Source: Bacillota bacterium (lineage in GTDB: Bacteria; Bacillota; Clostridia; Christensenellales; Aristaeellaceae). Taken from it: a stretch of DNA of 6,491 nucleotides. The position numbers and the translations under genes were made by a program. The stretch is from assembly GCA_023391725.1 (NCBI GenBank), contig JAEWAH010000256.1, positions 1-6,491 of the forward strand. Direction: 5' to 3'. The notes below the pieces were generated by a model. That model saw only the letters and a program-made list of their open reading frames with translations. It had not been told where the DNA came from and searched no databases. Positions within the stretch are counted from its first letter, which is position 1. The number at the start of each line of letters is the position of its first letter. Below, in pieces: positions 1-5,047 of the stretch.

Positions 1-344
1 GGAAGACGGATGAGGATGAAATGATCGATGCGATGCTCAGCCGCTTTCCTTCCTGCAGGGTATTGTTAACCCTTGGGGAGAAGGGCGCCGTTTATGCCGA
101 CGCGGCGCGTCGCCTCCGGCAAGCCGCCACCCGCACGGATGCGCTGGATACGACCGGAGCCGGAGACGCCTTCACGGGATTTTTTGTCCGCGCGATTCTC
201 TGCGATGAAACAGTGGAGCACGCCCTGGCAACTGCCTCGCAGGCGGCGGCTATCGCAGTCAGCCGTTTCGGCGCGGGACGGTCCATTCCTTACAAAGATG
301 AGGTAGAGCAGGCCATGGCGGTTTGCACTGCGTCAAAGGGGTGA
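1..344 (+). CDS. PfkB/ribokinase-family sugar kinase, C-terminal part (5' end outside the window)
   Basis: This is the last third of an ATP-dependent sugar kinase of the ribokinase (PfkB) family, a cytoplasmic enzyme type that phosphorylates a sugar hydroxyl. The frame is open to the left edge (first full codon at 3), so the ATG at 21 is internal. Direct evidence is the LTLGEKGA strand (typical of the family) and the PfkB signature 2, DTTGAGDAF, at nt 147-173, whose second-last Asp (nt 165-167) is the family's catalytic base and whose GAG forms the anion hole. The helix after it (HALATASQAAAIAVSRFGA) also fits ribokinase-like kinases. A normal member has about 300 residues, so roughly 190 are missing. 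The stop is 4 nt before the next start and overlaps that gene's ribosome binding site, so the two are co-transcribed. The substrate is not shown by the sequence; ribose, another pentose or a nucleoside would fit the downstream nucleoside-hydrolase-like gene. Confidence 0.92.
   Translation, partial: KTDEDEMIDAMLSRFPSCRVLLTLGEKGAVYADAARRLRQAATRTDALDTTGAGDAFTGFFVRAILCDETVEHALATASQAAAIAVSRFGAGRSIPYKDEVEQAMAVCTASKG
335..341 (+). promoter_or_regulatory. Ribosome binding site for the GTG start at 349
   Basis: AAAGGGG lies 7 nt before GTG 349 and overlaps the last codons of the kinase gene. It supports the GTG start, which places a signal peptide at the N-terminus, and suggests translational coupling to the kinase. 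Confidence 0.7.
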
Positions 345-348
345 TCTT

Positions 349-1473
349 GTGCGCACGATCGTTTTATTGGTTGTTCTGTGCATGATGCTCATGCCCGCGG
401 CAGCCGAAACCAAGTCGGCGGCGGAATTTGAGGCCTCCGGCGAAGGCATCTACAACTACTGCCCGGCCGCGTTTGAGGAAGATGGCGTGCAGCACATCTA
501 CTACTGCACCAACACAAAAGCGCGGGAGGTTACTGATTCCATCGGCTACAGAACCGCCACGTTTTTAGATGGAGCCTGGCAGTATTCGGACGAGTCCATT
601 GTCCTGGAACACACAAAGTTCTGGACCGGCTGGGACACCGTGCATGTGTGCGATCCGGATGTGGTGAAGGGCGCGTTCACCTACAAAGGGGAAGAATACG
701 CATACCTGATGGCGTATCTGGGCTGCACGACAACCAACAACCAGAACAATGAAATCGGCCTGGCGGTATCCAAGGAGCCAGGCGGGCCATTCATCAAAAT
801 CGATGAAATCAACCCCATCGTCTCCTTTGAGCGCGACAAATCGACGCCGGCGCGCGATGCCATGTTCCAGTGGGGCGTTGGCCAGGCATCCCTGGTCAGC
901 ATCGATAAAGCAGGGCAGGTCCTGCTGCTCTACACGGCTGGCCGGGTCGATGGCACCTATTTGATGTGCGAACGCTGGGATTTAAGTAATCTGGGCCAGC
1001 CCCAGCATATGGGCGAAGATTGGCGCAACCAGGTCACAAACACAGGGCTTCTCGGCCGCGACAATGGTTATGCATCACTTAATAATGCCGAGGCCATGTA
1101 CGATGCCCAAAGCGGGCACATATACCTTGTAGCGGATGGATGGCCATGCTACTTAGAGGGCGTCGACGAACCGGGCGAACCTACGTTCATCAATTCCACC
1201 GTGCGGGTGCTTAGGTATTCTCCCGCCATCACGCCGGATGATCTTGGAAAATTGACGTTTCAGGATGGCTCTTGGGAACAAGTCGCCCTGGTCACATCCG
1301 CCGATTCAGGCTTCCCCCGGAATCATAACCCCGGCCTGGTGCATGATCCATATGGCTGGGCGCTGTCGCCCGATACGCTGGATGTGCTGTACAGCGTCAG
1401 CGAGGTGGGGAAGCCGAACAATAGTTTATGGACATACCGGATACACCGGCTGACAATTGATCTGCCCCAATAA
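349..1473 (+). CDS. Secreted five-bladed beta-propeller glycosidase-like protein (GH43/clan GH-J type)
   Basis: A 374-residue exported protein. Residues 1-19 form a Sec signal peptide (MRT, hydrophobic core IVLLVVLCMMLM, then PAAA before Glu20); the Cys in the core is not in a lipobox. The mature part reads as a five-bladed propeller of the GH43/GH62/GH117 kind: DPDVV at 102-106 followed by a YKGEEYAYLMAYLG strand, then IGLAVSKEPGGPF at 136-148, which closely matches the family's IG-A-S-GPF strand. Next come a WGVGQASLV strand (175-183), NNAEAMYD with a YLVADG strand (245-264), and the HNPGLVHDPYGW blade-5 strand (326-337). Asp104 fits the pKa-modulating Asp of such enzymes, and Glu248 or Glu208 could be the acid. 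The expected blade-1 catalytic base is unclear: the strand there is NYCPAAFEEDG. The protein may therefore be an enzyme with shifted residues or a non-catalytic sugar binder. It lies 4 nt after the kinase. Class confidence is moderate and substrate unknown. Confidence 0.72.
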   Translation: MRTIVLLVVLCMMLMPAAAETKSAAEFEASGEGIYNYCPAAFEEDGVQHIYYCTNTKAREVTDSIGYRTATFLDGAWQYSDESIVLEHTKFWTGWDTVHVCDPDVVKGAFTYKGEEYAYLMAYLGCTTTNNQNNEIGLAVSKEPGGPFIKIDEINPIVSFERDKSTPARDAMFQWGVGQASLVSIDKAGQVLLLYTAGRVDGTYLMCERWDLSNLGQPQHMGEDWRNQVTNTGLLGRDNGYASLNNAEAMYDAQSGHIYLVADGWPCYLEGVDEPGEPTFINSTVRVLRYSPAITPDDLGKLTFQDGSWEQVALVTSADSGFPRNHNPGLVHDPYGWALSPDTLDVLYSVSEVGKPNNSLWTYRIHRLTIDLPQ

Positions 1474-1511
1474 GAGCGCATACTCCTGCCAGCTGATAAT
1501 TCCAAATTTCC

Positions 1512-1517
1512 AAGGAG
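1512..1517 (+). promoter_or_regulatory. Ribosome binding site for the gene at 1524
   Basis: AAGGAG lies 6 nt before ATG 1524, in the 50-nt gap after the propeller gene. I see no promoter or terminator in that gap, so the two genes are probably in one transcript. Confidence 0.75.
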
Positions 1518-1523
1518 TCGCCA

Positions 1524-2516
1524 ATGATCTACACCATTCATGAAACAGATTTGTTCCGGCCCCATCAGGATCCCGATGACCATTGGGACCTCGCCTGCCA
1601 GTTCGCCCTGGCACATATGGGTCTGCACCGGCTTAAGGGCGTTTTGATCGATCATCCCCCGGGCTTTGTCAAGGGCGATCCCGATATCCAGGCTGTCCAG
1701 CAGCTCAATGTGATCACAGGCCTTCACACCCCCGTTGGCATTGGCGCGCCGGATGACGCAAAAACGGCTGCAAGCTCTGGCGCCGCGATGCTGCTGGAGG
1801 CGCTAGAACATACGCTGGAACCCGTTACGATCCACATCGTGGGTTCCAGCCGGGATGTGGCCCAAGCCATCCAGGCGAACAGGCCGCTATTTGCGGCCAA
1901 GTGCCGGGCTATCTACCTCAACGCAGGCTCCGGAAACCAGAATGGGCGGCTGGAATACAACGTGGAGTTGGACCCTGCCTCTTACGCAGCCATCTTTTCT
2001 GCGCCGTGCCCCGTGTACTGGATGCCCTGCTTTGACACTGTGCCCGACTGGGGCGTAGAGGACATGCAGGTGGGCCGGTATGGAACGTTCTACCGCTTCC
2101 TCCAGAAGGATATCCTTGAAAATCTCTCGCCCAGAATGCAGAACTATTTCCTTTCAATGTTCACCCAAAATACGGATTCCCGCTGGCTGGCCGCGCTGGG
2201 CGGCCCGGTGGACCAGGGCGCGCTGGCCGAATATGGGGAGCAGCCGCGCAATATGTGGTGCACCGGCGGTTTCCTGCATGCTGTAGGGCTGTGCGTCTCA
2301 CTTGAGGGAAATATCGCTCCATTGGGAGAAAATCCGGTGGACGAGGTCTTTGGTTTTACGCCCATCCGCGTACAATGCGATATAAATGGCCATACCGAAT
2401 GGGCAGCTTGCCCCGCCGGGGAAACGGACCGATATTTGTTTACGGTGATGGATACGTCAGCCTATCCGCAGGCAATGACTCGCGCGATGCGGTCGCTTCT
2501 TAAACAGCTTCCGTAG
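1524..2516 (+). CDS. Nucleoside hydrolase-like protein (IunH/URH superfamily) with a divergent metal motif
   Basis: A 330-residue protein without a signal peptide, so probably cytoplasmic. The length and motif order fit the inosine-uridine nucleoside hydrolase fold, whose members cleave N-ribosidic bonds using a Ca2+ ion. The N-terminal strand ends in TDLFRPHQDPDDHWDLA (residues 8-24), an expanded version of the family's DTD-x-DDA Ca2+ motif. A helix then carries SSGAAMLLEAL (84-94), followed by TIHIVGSSRDVAQAI (102-116) in the place of the family's TI-x-TGPLTNLA segment. LNAGSGN (132-138) replaces the MGG strand, and EYNVELDP (144-151) matches the family's EFNxxxDP ribose-binding strand. Near the C-terminus GGFLHAVGL (248-256) sits where the family has HDPxA, so the Asp that normally completes Ca2+ binding looks like Ala253; this position is inferred without an alignment. 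The changes argue for a divergent subfamily with a different substrate, or for lost activity. It follows the kinase and propeller genes, and free pentose from it could feed the kinase. Confidence 0.75.
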   Translation: MIYTIHETDLFRPHQDPDDHWDLACQFALAHMGLHRLKGVLIDHPPGFVKGDPDIQAVQQLNVITGLHTPVGIGAPDDAKTAASSGAAMLLEALEHTLEPVTIHIVGSSRDVAQAIQANRPLFAAKCRAIYLNAGSGNQNGRLEYNVELDPASYAAIFSAPCPVYWMPCFDTVPDWGVEDMQVGRYGTFYRFLQKDILENLSPRMQNYFLSMFTQNTDSRWLAALGGPVDQGALAEYGEQPRNMWCTGGFLHAVGLCVSLEGNIAPLGENPVDEVFGFTPIRVQCDINGHTEWAACPAGETDRYLFTVMDTSAYPQAMTRAMRSLLKQLP

Positions 2517-2521
2517 CAACC

Positions 2522-2555
2522 AAAAACCGCCGGCAAAGACAGCCGGTGGTTTTTT
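2522..2555 (+). terminator. Rho-independent terminator of the kinase/propeller/nucleoside-hydrolase operon
   Basis: The arms CCGCCGGC and GCCGGTGG (one G-T pair) flank the 7-nt loop AAAGACA and are extended by five A on the left and a run of six T on the right. The hairpin begins 6 nt after the stop codon at 2516. Confidence 0.9.
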
Positions 2556-2777
2556 AGTATACAGCAAAACCTTCCGCAATGCATGGGTACAGGTCGCCAT
2601 CATCACGCCTATCGATTCCGGCTTCCGGTTGGTGAAGGATATCCAAAAACAGGCGGGGCCGAAATAGCCCCGCCCGGTTAGGATACTGTATTTTAAGACA
2701 TGGAGGGAATGGCATGACCGGCTTTCATCATAAAGAAATTCTAAACAGCAGGCGTCAAAAAAGCCCTCTTTAAGGTA
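2556..2777. other. Gap between convergent genes, with a short coding-like stretch
   Basis: No complete gene is supported here. One plus-strand frame has no stop from 2548 to a TAG at 2665-2667 and reads like the end of a protein (NAWVQVAIITPIDSGF, then RLVKDIQKQAGPK), but it has no start codon or ribosome binding site of its own and runs back through the terminator. It may be a decayed fragment or chance. The minus strand has a strong hairpin at 2652-2674, described separately. Next to the propeller stop there is also a T run (minus strand, 2757-2762) after only a 4-bp stem, which is a weak second terminator at best. Confidence 0.4.
2643..2674 (-). terminator. Terminator of the minus-strand propeller gene
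   Basis: A perfect 8-bp GC stem, GGCGGGGC (2652-2659) with GCCCCGCC (2667-2674), has a 7-nt loop. On the minus strand it is followed by TGTTTTTGG, while on the plus strand no T run follows, so it fits the gene whose stop is at 2778, about 100 nt upstream on that strand. Confidence 0.65.
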
Positions 2778-3734
2778 TTAGCGGGACCGCATGGTGCAGA
2801 TCGCGATACCGCCCGGACCCTCCGCGCCCGCAACATTGCCAAGGCGCAGGCCGTAGGTGGTAAATACGGCCACCTGCCCAACGGCGGAAATGAACAGCTT
2901 TGTCTCGCAGGCGTCCAAAGCAATTTGGTCTACGCCGAAAAATGGTGAGATGGAAAGCCCGTGGGCAAATGAACGCAAAAGTGTCAGACTGCCCGCGACT
3001 GGGTCGAAGGCGAAGATATCGACATTGGCGGAGGTCAGCGCGAACAAATACCTGCCGTCACGCGTGATGGCCATGCTCTGCGGGTTATCGGAGGATCGCG
3101 TACTGCCAAGAAGTGTGACATTATCGGGCATACGCGTGCTGAGCACGCTGATGCTGCTGGCATTGCTGTTGGCGTTAGCCACAAAGGCAAATTGCCCGTC
3201 GGGGCTGAAAACAATATTAATCGGGCGCGGTCCGGCGGGGAAGCTCTGCCCTGAATCTTCCAAAGAGCCGTTGGGATTGATCACGAACCGGTGAACAACA
3301 TTGTTGGCGATTTGCGCCGTCAACACAAGCTCGCGGCATTCAGGCGAAATAGCGACGGCCTGCGCGCTGGTGGGCAGCAACGATACAAATGCGTTCACCT
3401 TGGCTGAATAGGACACGATGTCCTGGTTTGAGGCGGAACCGTCTACTGACACTGCAAATTTGCCGTCCGGCGTTACCGCCACATCCTCAAGGAACGTTGG
3501 GGAAACTGCGCTGCCAATCACTCGGGCCGGCGTTTCGGTTAGATCTATCTGAAACATTGTCTTGCTGTTGAAGGAAGTTACGAAGGCGCGCGTGCAGTCA
3601 TTGGTGATCGCAACATCAATGGCGTCTGCGTCCAGCGGTATCTGCTGAAGCACTTCGAAGGTGTTTGTGTCAAAAATGGTGACTCTGCGTCTGCCATTTT
3701 CAGCAATAACACCGAAACAGTCTCTTGTATACAT
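2778..3734 (-). CDS. Seven-bladed YVTN/lactonase-like beta-propeller protein
   Basis: A 318-residue protein made of about seven repeats roughly 44 residues apart. The repeated strand is visible as IDVAITNDCTRAFVT (39-53), EDVAVTPDGKFAVSV (83-97), QAVAISPECRELVLT (125-139), INIVFSPDGQFAFVA (172-186), QSMAITRDGRYLFAL (219-233), DQIALDACETKLFIS (269-283) and the final GGIAIC (308-313). The SPDG-type turn and the -FVAN strand are hallmarks of the YVTN and 6-phosphogluconolactonase-like (YkgB/Pgl) propeller families. The last strand and N-terminal strand (FGVIAENGRRRVTIFD) would close the ring. I chose the ATG at 3732-3734 because AAAGGGG lies 9 nt before it and the protein begins directly with blade 1; the frame continues to 3866, but those 44 residues have no suitable binding site. 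There is no signal peptide, so it is probably cytoplasmic. Such propellers may be enzymes or binding scaffolds, and I see no catalytic motif to decide. It is a single-gene unit. Confidence 0.83.
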   Translation of the reverse strand: MYTRDCFGVIAENGRRRVTIFDTNTFEVLQQIPLDADAIDVAITNDCTRAFVTSFNSKTMFQIDLTETPARVIGSAVSPTFLEDVAVTPDGKFAVSVDGSASNQDIVSYSAKVNAFVSLLPTSAQAVAISPECRELVLTAQIANNVVHRFVINPNGSLEDSGQSFPAGPRPINIVFSPDGQFAFVANANSNASSISVLSTRMPDNVTLLGSTRSSDNPQSMAITRDGRYLFALTSANVDIFAFDPVAGSLTLLRSFAHGLSISPFFGVDQIALDACETKLFISAVGQVAVFTTYGLRLGNVAGAEGPGGIAICTMRSR

Positions 3735-3743
3735 AGGTGGCTG

Positions 3744-3750
3744 CCCCTTT
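3744..3750 (-). promoter_or_regulatory. Ribosome binding site that decides the start of the propeller gene
   Basis: On the minus strand AAAGGGG lies 9 nt before the ATG at 3732-3734. The alternative upstream ATG at 3774-3776 has its GGAGG after the start codon, so it is not used by this reading. Confidence 0.6.
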
Positions 3751-3772
3751 CTATACTGGAAGGATATTCCTC

Positions 3773-3787
3773 CCATATATAATATGG
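3773..3787. promoter_or_regulatory. AT-rich palindrome upstream of the propeller gene, possible operator or -10 region
   Basis: CCATAT-ATA-ATATGG is a perfect 6-bp inverted repeat, 39 nt before the propeller start. On the minus strand it contains TATTAT, a plausible -10 hexamer, but the nearest -35-like TTGAGA is 21 nt away, too far for a good promoter. A repressor site overlapping a weak promoter is possible. Confidence 0.3.
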
Positions 3788-3904
3788 AACTCTTGCACGA
3801 TGTGTTCTCAAGTGCATTCAAAGTGCCCCCGGTTACTATACAACAGATCCCATGGTAATGATCCATGCACCCATTTGCAAAAGCTTTACGGCGCCATTTG
3901 CTGT

Positions 3905-4093
3905 GTGAAGAATGGCGGCGCTCCCCCGTTTGCGGCGTGGAGGCAGATTATCCCCACACCCGCGCTGTCCGTGCAACAGCAGCCCATCCGTCCTGTGCGT
4001 GATGAGCTACGCTGCACGATGGAAGCAAACGGCGATGCCTTCCTTTACATTCGCGGCCTGCAGGACATCATCGTCGAAAGTGCCCGCGCCTAG
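3905..4093 (+). CDS. Possible small protein or gene remnant, function unknown
   Basis: An open plus-strand frame ends at TAG 4091-4093 and, from GTG 3905, codes 62 residues; the same frame stays open leftward to 3737. The part from about 3905 has codons rich in G or C at the third position and reads like protein: AAWRQIIPTPALSV, then PIRPVRDELRCTMEANG, then DAFLYIRGLQDIIVESA. I do not recognise it. There is no ribosome binding site before GTG 3905, TTG 3875 or ATG 4019, so the start is arbitrary. It could be the C-terminal end of a gene whose front has been lost, a small gene with a weak start, or chance. No signal peptide, membrane segment or cysteine motif is visible. Confidence 0.3.
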   Translation: MKNGGAPPFAAWRQIIPTPALSVQQQPIRPVRDELRCTMEANGDAFLYIRGLQDIIVESARA

Positions 4094-4281
4094 GCCCTGC
4101 CTTCGGAGGCTGGATATTCTCTAGTATGATAGAAAGGCCAATGATCTAAAGACAAGCGGCTTTGATATGTTACCAAGCAAAAAGCCCCTAAACAGCGCGT
4201 TTAAGGGCCTTTTACTACTTTTGTGCTACGGTATGCCGGGGTTATGTTCAAAAATAATCCCAAATGCGGCGCACAGCTTAT
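4094..4281. other. Non-coding gap before the HD gene terminus
   Basis: No open frame of note. It holds a -10-like TATGAT (4125-4130, plus strand) with only a poor -35 (TTCGGA at 4102-4107), and the terminator hairpin at 4179-4213. Between 4214 and 4281, downstream of the HD gene stop on the minus strand, I see nothing. Confidence 0.5.
4179..4213 (-). terminator. Terminator of the HD-domain gene (possibly bidirectional)
   Basis: The arms AAAAAGCCCCTAAAC and GTTTAAGGGCCTTTT pair with two mismatches around the loop AGCGC. On the minus strand the hairpin is followed by five T, and it sits about 70 nt after the HD gene stop. The plus strand also has four T after it, so it could stop transcription both ways. 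Confidence 0.75.
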
Positions 4282-4905
4282 TCAAATCTTGAAAAGGAAA
4301 TATTCGCCGGATGCTTCTATACTCATGCGCTGGGTGAAATTGATTTCAAAAGCGACCTTTTCATCATAGATCTGGCGAGATACTTCAAAGTTCAATAACC
4401 TTCTGTGCCTTTCAGCCTGCTGTGGATATTCATTGTTCATAAAATCCACTGCCCTTTGTATACCTTCTTGTCCATTGTAGGCGTAATAGTTGAAACACAT
4501 CCAAATATCGTACGTACCGTAGTGATCCATCAAATCGGCATCCTGCAAAAGCCGAGCCCAGATATCGTGTTTATCCTCCTGGGGATGGCGGTCAGCATGG
4601 GCGGCAATCAGCCTCGCTATTTCCTCAATTTCATCCTGTGACGCATATCCCTGCAAAAAATCCCGGACAAGCAGCGATCCCGTATGGGGGTGGGGCTCAA
4701 TCCCTTTCCCAACATCATGAAACATAGCGGCGGCCCGGAGAAAGTCGTCATGGCTGTCATCCTCCGTAACGGCTTTGCGCAAGGAGATCACGCCCGCGCC
4801 CACCCGTTTTCCGTGGTCATATGCGGCTCCGACCTCCCTTTCCTTGTGGGATTTTCTGTTTTGCATCATTTTTGCGGCCAGAGAATCCAGAGTAGCAAAG
4901 TCCAT
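4282..4905 (-). CDS. HD-domain metal-dependent phosphohydrolase
   Basis: A 207-residue cytoplasmic protein of the HD superfamily, enzymes that use bound metal ions to hydrolyse phosphate esters, often of nucleotides. The metal ligands are visible in order: His31 (YDHGKRVG), His63-Asp64 (MFHDVGKG) and Asp122 or Asp124 (LLQDADLMDHYG). His74 (HPHTGSLLV) and His103 (AAHADRHP) lie in the positions where extra ligands occur in two-metal HD enzymes. The C-terminal 60 residues are helical, with no further known domain. The start is ATG 4903-4905, because AGGAGG lies 7 nt before it; the in-frame TTG at 4921-4923 would place the binding site inside the gene. It has its own promoter and terminator, so it is a single-gene unit unrelated in control to its glycan-related neighbours. 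The substrate cannot be read from the sequence; no HD-GYP, RelA/SpoT or tRNA-processing partner domain is present. Confidence 0.9.
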   Translation of the reverse strand: MDFATLDSLAAKMMQNRKSHKEREVGAAYDHGKRVGAGVISLRKAVTEDDSHDDFLRAAAMFHDVGKGIEPHPHTGSLLVRDFLQGYASQDEIEEIARLIAAHADRHPQEDKHDIWARLLQDADLMDHYGTYDIWMCFNYYAYNGQEGIQRAVDFMNNEYPQQAERHRRLLNFEVSRQIYDEKVAFEINFTQRMSIEASGEYFLFKI

Positions 4906-4912
4906 CCATATT

Positions 4913-4918
4913 CCTCCT
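4913..4918 (-). promoter_or_regulatory. Strong ribosome binding site of the HD gene
   Basis: A perfect AGGAGG on the minus strand lies 7 nt before ATG 4903-4905. It excludes the upstream TTG start. Confidence 0.9.
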
Positions 4919-4937
4919 GTCAACGCAACTAACAGTC

Positions 4938-4966
4938 ATCATAACATTCGGTAAAAACGATGTCAA
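4938..4966 (-). promoter_or_regulatory. Consensus sigma-A promoter of the HD gene
   Basis: On the minus strand TTGACA (4961-4966) and TATGAT (4938-4943) are separated by exactly 17 nt, with one mismatch to consensus in total. Transcription would begin near 4931, giving a leader of about 25 nt that holds only the AGGAGG site. There is no room for a riboswitch, and no operator-like repeat is evident. Confidence 0.88.
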
Positions 4967-4974
4967 ACCAAAGG

Positions 4975-5012
4975 GGAAAGAAAAGCCACGGCGCCGGATG
5001 GGCACTGTGGCT
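4975..5012 (-). terminator. Terminator of the GH26-like gene and its partner
   Basis: On the minus strand AGCCAC pairs with GTGGCT and, after one A/C mismatch, GTGCC pairs with GGCGC around the loop CATCC. TTTTCTTT follows. It begins 35 nt after the stop at 5048 and ends about 8 nt before the -35 box of the HD gene promoter. Confidence 0.85.
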
Positions 5013-5047
5013 CGTTAATAGGGGAGTAGGAAGGCTGAATTTCTCTC

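Noticed and set aside
1323..1727. 134-residue minus-strand open frame across the propeller/nucleoside-hydrolase junction
   Set aside because: It is antisense to two well-supported genes and has no motif of its own.
2652..2674. The GC hairpin as a second plus-strand terminator
   Set aside because: No T run follows on the plus strand, and the operon already has a strong terminator at 2522-2555.
2857..3294. 145-residue plus-strand open frame
   Set aside because: It lies antisense within the seven-bladed propeller gene and has no recognisable motif or ribosome binding site.
3735..3866. Longer N-terminus for the seven-bladed propeller protein
   Set aside because: The extra 44 residues have no ribosome binding site, are not like a propeller strand or signal peptide, and would run through the palindrome; the start at 3734 has AAAGGGG in place.
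3737..3868. GTG 3737 as the start of the short plus-strand frame
   Set aside because: This part is antisense to the leader region of the propeller gene, has no binding site and reads as low-quality, cysteine-rich random sequence.
4906..4923. TTG start 18 nt upstream for the HD protein
   Set aside because: The AGGAGG site would lie inside the coding region; ATG 4905 has the correct spacing.
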